From Notamacropus eugenii (lineage: Eukaryota > Chordata > Mammalia > Diprotodontia > Macropodidae): 64,000 nucleotides of DNA. Location of the stretch: assembly GCF_028372415.1 (NCBI RefSeq), contig NW_027325142.1, forward strand, positions 264,843 through 328,842. The letters run 5' to 3'. The notes under the pieces were generated by a model that made no database searches, was not told the origin of the DNA, and was given only the letters and a program-made list of their open reading frames with translations. Shown here piece by piece: positions 1 through 11,814 of this stretch. A program made the translations under genes and the position numbers. Within the stretch, counting starts at the first letter, position 1; every line of letters begins with the position of its first letter.

Positions 1-27
1 TTTCTCAATCGTTATAACTTTATCCCT

Positions 28-30
<3 letters not shown>

Positions 31-91
<61 letters not shown>
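31..91. repeat. (TC)n microsatellite
   Basis: An almost uninterrupted TC dinucleotide run of about 60 bases, followed by TCTG variants, inside the first copy of the satellite-like unit. Confidence 0.95.
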
Positions 92-95
<4 letters not shown>

Positions 96-451
96 GTCTT
101 TGTCTCTCTGTTTCCCTCTCTCTGTCTCTCCCCCCCCCCATTTATCTCAGTCTATTCCAGTCTGAAACACAACAGCTGTTAATTCCTTTCTCATACATTG
201 TCTGTCTCTCTCACGGACCATATCTTCCATCCTTGCCACACACGCAAATATTTTTTAACAAATATTTCTCCGTATCTCCCTCATAGACACATATTCACTC
301 CCTTTATCAGTCTTTCCCTCACCAGCGTTACTTCACAGTAACTTACCATCTCGCTCACAGAAGGAATCTCTCTCACTCTCAAATGGACTCATGAAAACTC
401 CAATTATCTCTTTCTCTGTTTGTCAAACTCTCTCTCTCTATTTATCAATCA

Positions 452-452
<1 letters not shown>

Positions 453-512
<60 letters not shown>

Positions 513-528
513 CCTATCTATCTATCTC
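453..528. repeat. (TCTA)n microsatellite
   Basis: About 18 copies of the tetranucleotide TCTA/TATC with a single TACC variant near the 3' end, then a TC run. Confidence 0.95.
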
Positions 529-1274
529 TCGCTCTCTCTCTCTCTCTGATTCTGTGACTCTAGGTCAATTCCGTTATCTGTCTCAGTCTCCGTTAATATC
601 TCTCAGTCTGTGACACACTTTCTTCCTATCTAGCTCAATCTCTGACTCTTCTTCTTTCTCCCTCCACGTTCTCTTTTTCTTTTTCTCTTCCTCTTTCTCA
701 TTCTCGTTTTCTCAAGCGCAATAACTTTCTCCCTCCTTCTCTCTCTCTCTCTCCCTCTCTTCCCCACCCTCTCTGTGTTAGTCTATTCATTTCTTAAAAA
801 CACCAGCTGTCAAACCTTTATCAGAAGTTATCCTCTAAAGGTTGCTCTCCTCCATCCTGAGCCCCAAGTGGGTGGAGCCCATAAGCCCCAACACCAGGAC
901 CCCAGGCATGCCTCAGCACAGTCAGGGGAATCAGGAAGATCTTAGTGGAGATGGGGTTTACCAGCTGCTAAACCTGCCTGTGCTGTAGCTCAGGAGAGGA
1001 GACCTCCTGCAGTCAGACCACCCCTATCACACACCTCACACAGTGAGCTCCAGGGAAACTTCGGGGAAATTCAGAAAGACTTCAATTGGCCTCTGCTTTG
1101 GCACATCAGCCATCCCAGTACCAGGTAAACGGCACCTTTCTAGCTTCTAGTTGAAAGAACCAGAGACTACAATTCACAGAACTTCAATTTCTTAGCACAA
1201 GAGTGGTGGGACACAGCCCTCTGAGCCCCAGAAACAGAGATCCACTTTAAAAGCCAGGGAAAAGGCAATTGTCA

Positions 1275-2252
1275 TGAATAGAAAACAAAGCAGAAAAGAA
1301 CAGATCATAGAATCTTATTATGGGGACAAGGACTAAAACATAAAAACCAAAGAGGTCAGCATTGAAACTGTACTCTCATCAAAGACTTCAAAATAGAATA
1401 TGAGCTGGTCTTAAACCCAAAAAGCATTCTTAGAAGATCTCAAAAAGAATTTTAAATGCCAAATTAGATAGGTAGGAGAAAAATGGCCAATGATTTTTAA
1501 AATATGAATAAAAATAATTCGCGGAAGAATTTAAAAAGAAAATTGGACAAATGGAAAAGGAGGTACAAAAGTTAACTGAAGAAAACAATCTATTAAAAAT
1601 TAGAATTGGGCAAGTAGGAGCTAATGACTCTCTGAGACATCAAGCATCAGTCAAACAGAATCTAAACAATGGAAAAAATAGAATAAAATGTAATATATCA
1701 CATTGGGAAAAAAATTCACCTGCAAAACAGATCCAGGAGAGTAAATCTAAGAATTATTGATCTACTGGAAATCTATGATAAAAAAGAACCTGGACAATAT
1801 CTTCCAAGAAACCATCAATGAAAACTGCCATGATTTCCTAGATCCAAAGGGGAGAATAGTCATGGAAAGAATCCACTGATCACCTCCTGAAAGAGATCCT
1901 AAACTGAAAACGCCAAGGAATATTGTTGCCAAATTCCAGAACTATCAAGTTTAGGAGAAAATATTGCAAGGAAACTGAAAGAAACAACTCAAATATCAAA
2001 GAACTAGAGTCAGTAACACATGGGACCTTGCAGCTTCTACATTAAAAGATCAGAGTGATTGGAATAAGATATTTCAAAAGGTAGAGGAGCTCAGATTACA
2101 ACCAAGGATCAATTACCCAGCAAAACTGAGCATAATATTTCAGCAAGCAGATGGTTATTCTATTAAATAAAGTATTTCAAAACCTTCTTGATGAAAACGC
2201 TAGAACCCAATAGAAAATTTGATCTTCAAATATAAGTCCCAAGAGGGGTATA
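1275..2252 (+). pseudogene. L1 ORF1 remnant
   Basis: The ATG at 1275 opens MNRKQSRKEQIIESYYGDKD, matching the start of ORF1 in the young L1. A 69-residue open piece at 1551-1760 carries the coiled-coil motif EVQKLTEENNLLKIRIGQ. Downstream frames contain the RNA-recognition-like part (near 1740-1890) and the C-terminal part (near 1910-2250). ORF1 protein is a trimeric RNA-binding chaperone of the L1 particle. This copy has numerous stops and frame shifts and contains about one 21-residue coiled-coil unit, against five units in the young L1. Confidence 0.8.
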
Positions 2253-2789
2253 AAAAGGTAAACAGGAGGGGAAAAGACTTATTATTCAATAGAAGCAAAC
2301 TGTTTGCATACCTGTAAGGAAAGGAAACACCTGTAAATGTGAAGAATTGTATATTATGACATTTTAAAAGGGATATACATATATTGAGGGAGCAGAAATA
2401 AATTAAATGATGTGGTGATAAAAAAAAATGTGATTTAATAGTATGAAGGGATTGTTATGGGAGATGTGAAAAGGAGGCAGGAAAAGGCAAACTGCACCAC
2501 AGGAAGAGGCACAGAAACATATTACAGTAGAGGGAAAGAGAGGAGGGAGATGAGCATCGTTTGAGATTTATCTCATCAGATTTGGTTCCAGGAAGGGACA
2601 ACAAACTCAGTTAAATGTAGAAATCTAAGTTGCCCTATAGACAGTAATAGGGGGAAAGGGAGAGAAAAGGGAGGGGAGGCTAAAAAAGAGGAAAGAAGTA
2701 GTAAAAAAAAAAAGGGAGGGGGAAGCAAGGGGTCTGATAGAAGGGAGGGAAGATTGAGGGAAGCAGTGGTTAAAAATTAAAGCTCTGTT

Positions 2790-5350
2790 GTGGAGAGGAA
2801 GGGAGAAGGGAGAAATAAAAGCATAAAAGGGAGGAAATAGGATGGAGGGGAAAAGAGAGTAACTGTAACTGTGACTGAGAGTGGGATGAGCTCTCCCATA
2901 AAATGGAGGTGGATAGTAGAATGAAATAGAAACTATAATCCAACAACATGTTGTTTACAAGAAACAAATTAAAATAGAGGGATACACCCAAGGTAAAGGA
3001 AAAAGTTTTGAGCAGAATATATTATGCTTCGGATGATGTAAAAAAAAGCAGGGGTAGCAATCCTAATCTCAGACGAAGCAAATGCAGAAATAGAGCTAAT
3101 CAAAAGAGATAAGGAAGGAAACTGTATCCTGCTAAAAGGCACCATAATAAAATGAAGTAATATCATTCTTAAACATATATGCACCAAGTGATATAAAATC
3201 TAAATTCTTAGAGTAGAAGTTAAGTGAGTTACAGGAAAAAACAGACAGCAAAACTATACTAGTATTGGAGCCCAACCTCCCCTTCTTTGAACTTGTTAAA
3301 TCAAACCTCAAAATAAAGAAAGAAAGAATTTAAGGAGGTGTATGACATTCTGGAAAAGGCAGGTTTGATCTCTGGGGAAAATTGAATGAGGATAGAAAAG
3401 GAATATAGCTTTTCGTCAGCAGTACAGGGCACATATTTAAAAACTGATCATGTACTAGGGCATAAAAATCTCACAATTCAGTGAAGAAAGGGCAGAGATA
3501 GTCAATGCATCCTTCTTAGATCATAATAAAATAAAATTATATATAATAATAGGCCATGGAAAAATAGACCAAAAATTAATTGGAAACTAAATAATCTAAT
3601 CCTAAAGAATAAGTGGGTTAAACAACAAGTTATAGAGACAGTCAGTAACTTCATTCAAGAGAATGACAATAATGAGCCAATCTACCAAGGCTTATGGGAA
3701 GCTGCAAAAGTAGTTCTTAGGGAAGTTTTATATCATTGAATGCCTAGATGAATAAAAAAGAGAAAGATGAGATCGATGAATTTAGCATATAGCTGAAAAG
3801 GCTAGAAAAAGAACAAATTGAAAATTCCCAAGTAAATACCAAATTAGAAATAATGAAAACCAAAGGAAAGATAAACAAAACTGAATTTAGGAAAGCTATT
3901 GAACTAATAAATGAAATTAAGGGTTGGTTTCATGAAAAGCAAACAATAAAGTTGATAACCCTTTGGTCAATTTGATTGAAAAAATTACAGAAGAAATCAT
4001 GAATAACAAAAATGAAAAGGGTTCACTCACCTCCAATGAGGAGGAAATTTAAACAATAATTAGAAATTAATTTGCTTAACTGTAGGTCTATAAATTTGAC
4101 AATAAGAGAAATGGATAAATAGTTTTTAAAATATAAATATAAAAAGTATAAATTACTTTAAAAATGTAAACATAAAAATTATAAATTCTCTTTTTTAACA
4201 GAACAGAAACTTGAATACTTTAATAACCCTATCTCAGAAAAAAAATTGAACAAGCTGTTAATCAACTCCCTAGGAAGAAATAAATCTCCGGGACCTCATG
4301 GATTTACACGTGAATTCTATCGAACATTTAAAGAACAATTAATTCCAATACTATATAGACGATTTGGGAAAATTGGTTAAAAAGGAGTCCTACTAAATTC
4401 TTTTTATGATACAAATGTGGTTCTGATACCTAAACCAGGAAGAAGCAAAACAGGAAAAGAAAATTATAGATCAATTTCTCTAACGAATATAGATGCAAAA
4501 ATTTTAAATAGGATATTAGCAAAAAGAACATAGCAACTTTTCATGAAAACAATATATTATGATCATGCAGGGTTTATATCAGGAATGCAGGGCTGGTTCA
4601 ATATTAGGAAAACTATCATCATTATTGATCATATCAACAAACTAACAGAAACCATATGATTACCTCAATAGACGTAGGAAAAGCTTTAGACAAAATACAA
4701 TACCCATTCCCACTGAAAACACTGGAAAGTATAGGAATGAATGGAGCTTTCCATATAATAATAAGCAATATCTACCTAAAACCATCAGCAAGCATTATAT
4801 GCAATGGGGAAAAGCTAGATGCATTTCCAGTAAAATAAGGAATGATACAAGGATGTACGTTATCACCAGTGTTATTCAATATGGTACGAGAAAGTTAGTT
4901 TTAACAATTAGAAAATAAAAAGATATTGAAGGAATTAGAATAGGCAAAGAAGAAACTAAGTTGTCACTCTTTACACATGATATGATGATATACTTAGTGA
5001 ATCCTAGGGACTCAAGCAAGAAATTACTTGAAATAATAAAAAATTTTGGCAAAGTTGCAGATTACAGAATAAACCCACATAAATCGTCTGCTTTTCTATA
5101 TATTACCAACAAAGTTCAACAGCAAGAGATAGAAAGAGAAATCCCATTTAAAGCTAAAGGCAGACACTATAAAATATTTGGGAGTCTGTCTGCCAAAACA
5201 AACCCAGGGACTATATGAACACAATTATAAAACACTTTTCACACAAATAAAGTCAGATCTAAGTAAGGGGAAAAACATCATTTGCTCACGGATAGGCCGA
5301 GCCAATATAATAAAAATGACAATTCTACCTAAATTAATTTACTTATTCTA
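2790..5350 (+). pseudogene. L1 ORF2 remnant (endonuclease + reverse transcriptase)
   Basis: These are broken frames matching L1 ORF2. Endonuclease remnants occupy about 2880-3560, including the [24 protein letters not shown] segment near 3410. Reverse transcriptase occupies about 4200-5140, with IDVGKALDKIQYPFPLKTL at 4668 onward and LSLFTHDMMIYLVNP near 4962, where the catalytic FADD has decayed to FTHD. The piece KQTQGLYEHNYKTLF near 5195 is useful because it keeps the tyrosine codon that is a stop in the young L1 copy. It ends about two thirds of the way along ORF2. Confidence 0.8.
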
Positions 5351-5465
5351 CTTCAGCCCACTTCCTGAGAGGTGAAATTCTCAATAAATGCCTTTGTTTG
5401 AATTGAAATTGGTCTGAATTAGTGAATCTTTTCAGAAAACTTCACAACATACTATGAAACTACAA
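5351..5465 (+). mobile_element. LTR 3'-end fragment (unclassified ERV)
   Basis: A short segment with an AATAAA signal at about 5382, followed by 'gtctgaattagtgaatcttttcag' type sequence ending near CAACA. The same arrangement recurs around 60660-60712, which suggests a shared LTR R-U5 end. It is fossil and partial, and the family is unknown. Confidence 0.35.
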
Positions 5466-5960
5466 CACAGGGAGAGACTTTAGATAATGACAGGAAGGAT
5501 CTCCAGGTGCTTCAGCACAAATTTCAGCCAAGCACAGAACAAACAGGTGTTTTTCCAGTCCAGACCTCTACATGCTTCAGTGTAACCCTGTGGAAACGCA
5601 GAAAAAACCTCCCCCCAGCCCTCAGCACATGCCAGAAACCACCACTGGGACCTCAGCTCAGCACCAGGTAAGCCAAACCCCCATGGCCTCAGCAGAGCCA
5701 CCCACCCCCAACCTATCCAGGCAAGACAGCACCAGGCCCTGTTGACCCCAGGATGTAGTAGCAGGTAAACAGCTAGAGCCTGCAGTCACTGGAACAATAA
5801 GCCAAAGACAGAGCCCCTTCCAACCTGAGAGAAAAGACAAAACTTTGAAAAAGGAAAAAGGCCAAAAAAATGAGCCCCTGTGGAGCTATTATTTGTTCCA
5901 GTGAAGCCCAGGGATAATATCAAACTCAGCTCTTTTGAACTGTGCAGGAGGCCTTTCTTA
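5466..5960 (+). mobile_element. L1 5' UTR-like fragment
   Basis: A GC-richer stretch containing CACCAGGTAAGCC near 5661. It resembles the corresponding part of the 5' UTR upstream of ORF1 in the copies at 836-1274 and 53802-54374, which have TACCAGGTAAACG and CACCAGGTAAGCT (minus strand). A possible ORF1 start context (AAAAAAATGAGCCC) lies near 5865, after which similarity is lost. It has no open frame of note. 5961-6085 shows nothing I recognise. Confidence 0.45.
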
Positions 5961-6503
5961 GCAGATGACATTCTTGTAAACCCAGAGCAGTATTTAGTGA
6001 TTCAGTTGTAATACAGCTTGGCACGGTCCTGAAAGTCCTGAATAATATCTCCTGAAACCACAAGTCCTGTCTATTAGTTGTTTAATGCAATTTACTGTTT
6101 CTCCAATTCATTTTTTAGGATTAGATTATTTAGCTTCCAATTAATGTTTAGTCTATATTTCCATTGTCTTTCATTACAAATAATTTTTATTGTATCATGA
6201 TCTGAAAAGGATGAATTTAATATCTCTATCTTTCTGCTTTGGCTTGTGAAGGACTTTATGCCCCAGCAGTGGTACCATGTACTACTGAGGGAAAGGTATA
6301 TTCCTCTGTATCTGCATTCAGTTTTGTCCAGAGGTCTATCCTATCTAACTCCTGTAAAATTCTATACATTTTATTAATTTCTTTCTTGTTTATTTTATGG
6401 TTAGATTTATCTACTTATGAGAGGGAGAGGTTCAGGTTCCCCACTGGTATAATTTTGCTATTTCTTGCTGTAACTCAACTTGTTCTTTAAGAATTTGGAT
6501 GCT

Positions 6504-7131
6504 TTAGGTGATCTCAAGGGAAGAGTGGGAGAGCAGCTGTGAGGTGGGATTCTCCAGACTCAATTTCCCCAGACACCTGGCAGACTTTAAGCCTGACTGA
6601 ATGCAAGTGGACAATCTACTGCTGCCTGGAAAAGACACGAAGTTGGGGAGATATTGTTTCCCTGCAATGTCCCTACTCTTGGTGGCAATTTCCTATAGTC
6701 AAAAGGTTTGTAAGCTTAATACCAGATATATTCAATTCCAGATTATGGATAGAGGAACATCTGAGGCTGTCTAAAATTAAGCTATTAGGCATAGGACTTT
6801 ATGCCAACAATGTTGAGTTAGGGTCTTTTTATTCTTAGTAATACTGTGGAGACAATTAGATCAAGAGATTGTGAAGTTAGCAACATAAATATTATCTGTG
6901 TCTCAGTTGGCTTATGTTTAAAAAAAATTCTTTTGTGGTCCATATTGTAAATGCTTTAAAAAGATGTGTCATCTGACCAAAAGTTTAAATTGCTTTATCT
7001 GCTATATAAGATGTTAAAAAGAAAGAAAGGAAGGAAGGAAGGAAGGAAGGAAGGAAGGAAGGAAGGAAGGAAGGAAGGAAGGAAGGAAGGAAGGAAGAAG
7101 GAAGAAAGAAGGAAGGAAGGAAAAAGAAAGA
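6504..7131 (+). mobile_element. 5'-truncated long-tail HAL1 insertion
   Basis: The sequence matches the last 600 bp of the full-length HAL1 at 11192-14827, from 'tgatctcaagggaag' through 'catctgaccaaaagtttaaattg' to 'gatgttaaaaagaaag'. It ends in an A-rich tail that has become a GGAA microsatellite. It is flanked by AAGAATTTGGATGCT at 6489-6503 and 7132-7146. A 5'-truncated body, A-rich 3' tail and direct repeats are the standard marks of L1-driven target-primed insertion. Confidence 0.85.
7020..7130. repeat. (GGAA)n microsatellite in the retrotransposon tail
   Basis: About 20 tandem GGAA/GAAA units grow directly out of the A-rich tail of the inserted element, and the 3' target-site copy follows at once. 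The long open frames across it (Lys/Gly/Arg or Leu/Pro/Ser repeats) are artefacts of the repeat. Confidence 0.95.
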
Positions 7132-7455
7132 AAGAATTTGGATGCTATGCCACTTGCTGCATATATATTTAGAATTGTTTTTCCTTCATTTTCTATGATA
7201 TCTTTTAGCAAGATGTAGTTTCCTTCTTTATTTCTTTTTATTAGATCTGTTTCTGCTTTTGGTTTGTCTGGGAGCACACAAAGCATTTTTTTCTTCAGCT
7301 GAAAGAAAATAGATTCTGCTCCAGCCTGTAAATATTTACTCTAAATCTCTCTATTTCAAATGTGCATCTTGTAAAACACACACTGTGATATTATGGTTTT
7401 TTATTAACTTCGCTGTCTGCTTCTATATTATAAGAGAGTACAATCCATTCACATA

Positions 7456-7930
7456 TGCAGGCATGAGTAGACCAGGCCATCCTAGTGCAGTGAGCAAACC
7501 ACCAACAATTAAATCCACACCACAAGAGCCAGTGCCCAGGCCCTTGTTCCCCAGCACAAGAAGCTAGGGACAGTGTCCCCTTTGCCACAGGACCAGATTT
7601 CAACTTTAAAAGTTTTGAAATAGCCAAAAAAATGTGCAAGAAGTAAACAAGAACCTTGACTATAGTAAATGACAATCGTGACAGGAAGATCCAAACATAA
7701 ACTCGGAAGATGAAAACATTGTCAATAAACCTACACTGAAAACCTCAAAGAATTATACAAATTGTTCTCAATGGCAAAACACCTTTTTGGAAGAGTTCAA
7801 AAAGGATTTTAAAAGTTAAACGTAGAAGAAAATGGGGAAAGAAATGGGAGATATGCAAGAGAAAGTTAACAGGTTGGCTAGAATGGAGACACAAGAAATT
7901 CCCCTGGAATTTCAATATTATAGAAAATGG
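7456..7930 (+). mobile_element. L1/HAL1 5'-end fragment
   Basis: A 5' UTR-like stretch (about 7456-7640) is followed by a degraded ORF1 N-terminus (about 7645-7900). The phrase 'ttggaagagttcaaaaaggatttt' encodes LEEFKKDF, as in the ORF1 N-terminal region of L1 and HAL1. It is truncated before the coiled-coil repeats. 7931 onward has no similarity that I can see. Confidence 0.5.
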
Positions 7931-10900
7931 AGGCTCTTTCACATTATTCTGTTGATTTGACATTGCTCTGGTAAATCATCGAAAATGTTTGGGTTTGCTG
8001 CTCATGGAATATATTACATATCTTTCCTCAGAAATTAGAAAATGATATTGATCTTTCAAGTGAAAATTTTCTATCATCTAGACATTTGGATCATTTTATG
8101 AGGACATGAAGCATCCCAAAGTATGAAAATTAAAATGAAGTTCATTGACAGAGGGACAAATCGTATCTGTGAGGATTTCACGGCATGAGGTGCACTGCAG
8201 AAAACACGAAGGAATTCCTGCAGAAGCTTCTGGTTCCGTTTTGACTATCACTCTCTAGGAGTTCCAAAAAGAATCATTCACATGATGACCTTTGTGAAGA
8301 ATGGGTGACTAGGCATTGTTTTCTGGGTGAAGTCTCAACAGTTGACCTCAGAGTAAAAATTTGGGGCTCCACACACCACTGGATCTCAAAGAAACATTGG
8401 ATCAGGAGCATTAAAAATATCCAGAAGGAGAGAGGGAGAAAATATTTCTATCTTGAGGTCAGGTCTTGAGTCAAGTCTTTGTAATCAGTGTACCATAGAA
8501 AAGAGGTTTTCAAATAACAGTCTTTCTGAAATATTCCTAGACATCGATTTGATAGATGAGGTTCTGTTCCTGTCTTTAGACTCCAAGTTAATGCAAAGAC
8601 GATTGATCTTACATGAGTCTAAATGGTATCCAAAATAGAGAAGAATACAATCTTCCCAGATTGGAGGCTTGTTCTATTCTAAATGACAAATTTTAGATGG
8701 GGAAGAACAGAGACGGCTACAAGGACAATGGGTGAATTACATGACGTTTAGAGTTCCATTTCAATGCTTTTCTTACCAGACTTCTCTTTCAGGGAGAAGC
8801 AATTCAAGATTGGTCATTGGAGGTCAGCAAAATATGGGTTTATTGTATTCCACTGCAAAACTCTGTGTCAAGCTTTCCTTGGAACTAGGTCTCTGGACTT
8901 GTGGTCCTATTCAAAATGGCTCTGCAAATCCAAGAAACATATAGAAAGGGCTCCGTTCATTTATGGATTTTATTAATATAGAATAACATTTGTGTCCCTT
9001 TCAGTAGAATAGACAAAACACTCTGAGAATGCCAAAAGCACAAATCTGAAATCTGAAAAGACAAGAGTCAGAGTAGTCTTGGAAATCAGAAACAATTTTA
9101 TTGGGGACTTCTCCCTTGACAAGTGAAGGCTTATTGGAAAATAATCCACCAGTTCTCAGCCAGTACACTTGCATCTTGGTTAATAGAGTGTAAAATACTG
9201 ATTTCAATGGAAAAGTTAGCTAGCTAGCTTCTCTCATGTCCTCACATCAAGGAGCTTTCATTTTCATTTTGAAGTAGTTAAGAAACTTTCTCATTTTTCC
9301 TCCTCCAAATCCATGATATAGATGTAAAGGAAGATGGAAATAAAATAGATGGAGTGAAAATGAAGGGAAGAGAGATTACTAAGGACTTTCTGCAAAGATT
9401 TTGTTAGGTAAGGTAATGGATTAAAGAATTAATTAAGCAGTAAAAGTCATGAATTAAATATGAGCCAAGAAAATGTTTCTGTTGTTGGAAATAAAATAAA
9501 AATGTGACGAGATGAATACAGAGGCGGGTGGTTCCAAAGTTGAGCCAGTGATGCTATTGTAGGATAGAAGTCAAAGAAACAGTGTGTATTTCCTGTCAAA
9601 AATGGGTAGTTTTCGTCCATCATACTTTTATCAGCAACTATCCTCTACATCACCCATGGAAGACAGAAATGTTTTTTCTTATGATTCCTCAATAGAAATC
9701 TCCTTCAAAGCAGAAACTTACAACTATTGGTACTACTATTAAGTGAGGCTAAACCTAAAGATTATATAGAAATAGTGAAGCTTAGCTTCATTCCTCTTTG
9801 CATCTGTTGGTTCAGACACAATATCAGTTTATGCTCATATACCCACTGGCAACAAAATCCCTTGAAATGCCAAAACCTTTCAAGAAATAGGTTATTTTAT
9901 ATAAATTTAAGTACATTGTATAGTGTTCCTGAATGATATTGGTTCAGAATGATCTTATATGAAGGGTGCCTCTGATTTTCTCCAATATCTTTTTCCTGGG
10001 ACTCAGATGTGTGACAACCATTTTCCTATAAACATCTAGAAAGACTTTAGCCCAACAAAGATCTTAGGCAGCAGCCCTGAAATAACTAAACAGTAGCAAT
10101 ACCTGATTGATGTGGACATAAAATAAGTCCATCTTAAGTTTCCATTTCTCCTTTTTAATTCATCAAGATACAATATTAAGTTTTTAAAATAAAAACAGGA
10201 AAAACTTAAATTGATGGACCTAAAAATTAATTTTAATTGGGACAGGAGTTTGTGAAGTGATTCAAAGAAAGTCTTGTGATATCTGAGGAGCTTAGGCAGA
10301 AAGGGATAAGAGAAGATTTAGATTCAGTAAAATTTACATGATATATTGGTAAGGATAGAGTCCCAGGTGTAGCTAAACACGAAAGAGCCAGGTAGCAGCA
10401 TCTACTTTCCCTCCAAGGAGAACTTTGGGAAAAACTTGGACAATTTTCAGAAACATAGGCATTTTCTTGGACCAAATTTGAGTTTCCTTCCGTATCAAGG
10501 GAAAACCGAAAAACAAAGGATCATGATGACAGAATAAGAGACTAAAATGTCAAATTTCAGTACAAATGGGGTTATAAGGAAAGGCAAGTTGAAGATTATC
10601 TAACATTTCAGAGTTTATTTGACAGTTCTCATGGTTAACCATGTGATAAAACAAGACTTTAGGTGTTCATGGAATAATTCCACACATATTTCCTCAGTAG
10701 GAATAAAAATAAGTGAATCCTAAGATGGAAAGGTTTTCTGTGTTTGGAGAGACAGGTCTTCTAAAACATGGGCAGGAAGCACAGAAAATCATGGAATGAA
10801 TGGAGAATTTAGGGGGAGAAGAACAAATCAAGTCTGAGGAGCTGTTAAGACATTAGGAGCAGTGCTCAGTACTTAGAAACCCAAGGGGGTTTTTACCAGA

Positions 10901-11177
10901 TAATGTCTCCTTTTTTTTTTTTTTTAACTTACATTAGACTTTACGGAGAAACCTGAAATATCAAATGCAGGTAGTACATCCTTGTTAAGAACTAGTGGGC
11001 AGGCATGATTTTCTCAGCCTGATTTCAGATGACAGAGAAGTTTTACCAACTCAGCTCACAAAGAAACCTTTAGGCTCACCACCAAAATGGATTGGTGAAC
11101 CTTTTAAGAATGAAAGAAAACAGAACAACACTGTATTGTGAAAACCAAGTAGATGTCCCAGAGGATTCTTATGGGTA
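7931..11177. other. Unassigned AT-rich DNA
   Basis: I find no gene, no recognised repeat and no open frame longer than 80 codons with protein-like composition. The segment 8470-8745 resembles 14865-15050 ('catagaagagattttcaaat' and 'ggtgaattatgtga' type matches), so part of it is probably an old unnamed interspersed repeat. Poly-T/A stretches at 10911-10925 are the only simple sequence. Confidence 0.4.
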
Positions 11178-11814
11178 AAGAGTTCTACCTTGGGGCGGAG
11201 CCAAGATGGCTCTTCCCTCGCAGCCCATAAAATACCTGTAAAGAAGGACTCTCAACAAATTCTAGAGGAGCAGAAGCCACAGAACAACGGAGTGGCAGAG
11301 ATTTCTAACCCAAAGTGACCTGGAAGACCGATGAGAAAGGTCTGTTGCTCCAAACACGGAGCAGAGCCCAGCTTAGCCTTGGAGGAGCAGGATCAAGCAG
11401 GCTTCAGGGACAGAATCTTCAGCTGAAGCGCTGATCCCTCAACCCACGGGCGCTAAAGGTCAGTGAGAGAGTTTACTCGACTGGGCAAGAAGGGAGCACG
11501 GTGTCCCCATTACTCAGACCTCCTCAGGTGGCAGCACTGGAGGCAGCAGTGGACTGAGGGGCCCAAGGCAGGCAGCAGCCTTCATCCATACTTGAAGGCC
11601 TCATATAAAAGCCCCTGAGGGAACTGAGCCCAGTGTGGCAATCCTACCAACCTGAGCAGCTGATCTTAATCTCACACTGATTAGTGGCCCTGCCCCCGCC
11701 TAAAGCCCCTAGGAGACTGGAGTAGCTCATCTGAATCTCAGCCCCTAGTGCTGGTTTGGTGGAACTGGAGGTGAGGTGTTTGTGGAGAGGAAACTCAGAA
11801 GTCAAGTAACTGAC

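Larger units (their letters stand above)
1..835. repeat. Pyrimidine-rich tandem repeat (satellite-like)
   Basis: The plus strand is very rich in C and T, with TC runs, a TCTA run and repeated words such as 'ctcagtct'. The opening (TTTCTCAATCGTTATAACTT and following) recurs in diverged form near 704, and in both places it is followed by a TC run and then a 'gtctattc...cagctgt' segment. This indicates about one and a bit copies of a unit near 700 bp. There is no gene. I do not recognise the family. Confidence 0.6.
836..5350 (+). mobile_element. Old L1 LINE, plus strand, 3' truncated
   Basis: This is an old autonomous non-LTR retrotransposon copy in the order 5' UTR (about 836-1274), ORF1 remnant, purine-rich spacer, ORF2 remnant. 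It aligns by eye along its length with the young L1 at 19251-26180, read in the opposite direction. It stops near 5350, just after the segment encoding TILPKLIYLF, so the ORF2 C-terminus and the 3' UTR are absent. Many stops and frameshifts mark it as long dead. The 5' boundary with the satellite-like block is approximate. Confidence 0.85.
6086..7455 (-). mobile_element. L1 ORF2 endonuclease-region fragment, minus strand, interrupted
   Basis: The sequence 6086-6503 continues at 7132-7455 and matches, in the same orientation, 22670-23440 of the young minus-strand L1, which is the ORF2 endonuclease domain. Frames are broken. The two halves are separated by a 628-bp insertion flanked by a 15-bp duplication. 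The ends are truncated on both sides. Confidence 0.8.

Noticed and set aside
6966-7286. Lys/Gly/Arg-rich and Leu/Pro/Ser-rich frames
   Set aside because: They are translations of the GGAA microsatellite.
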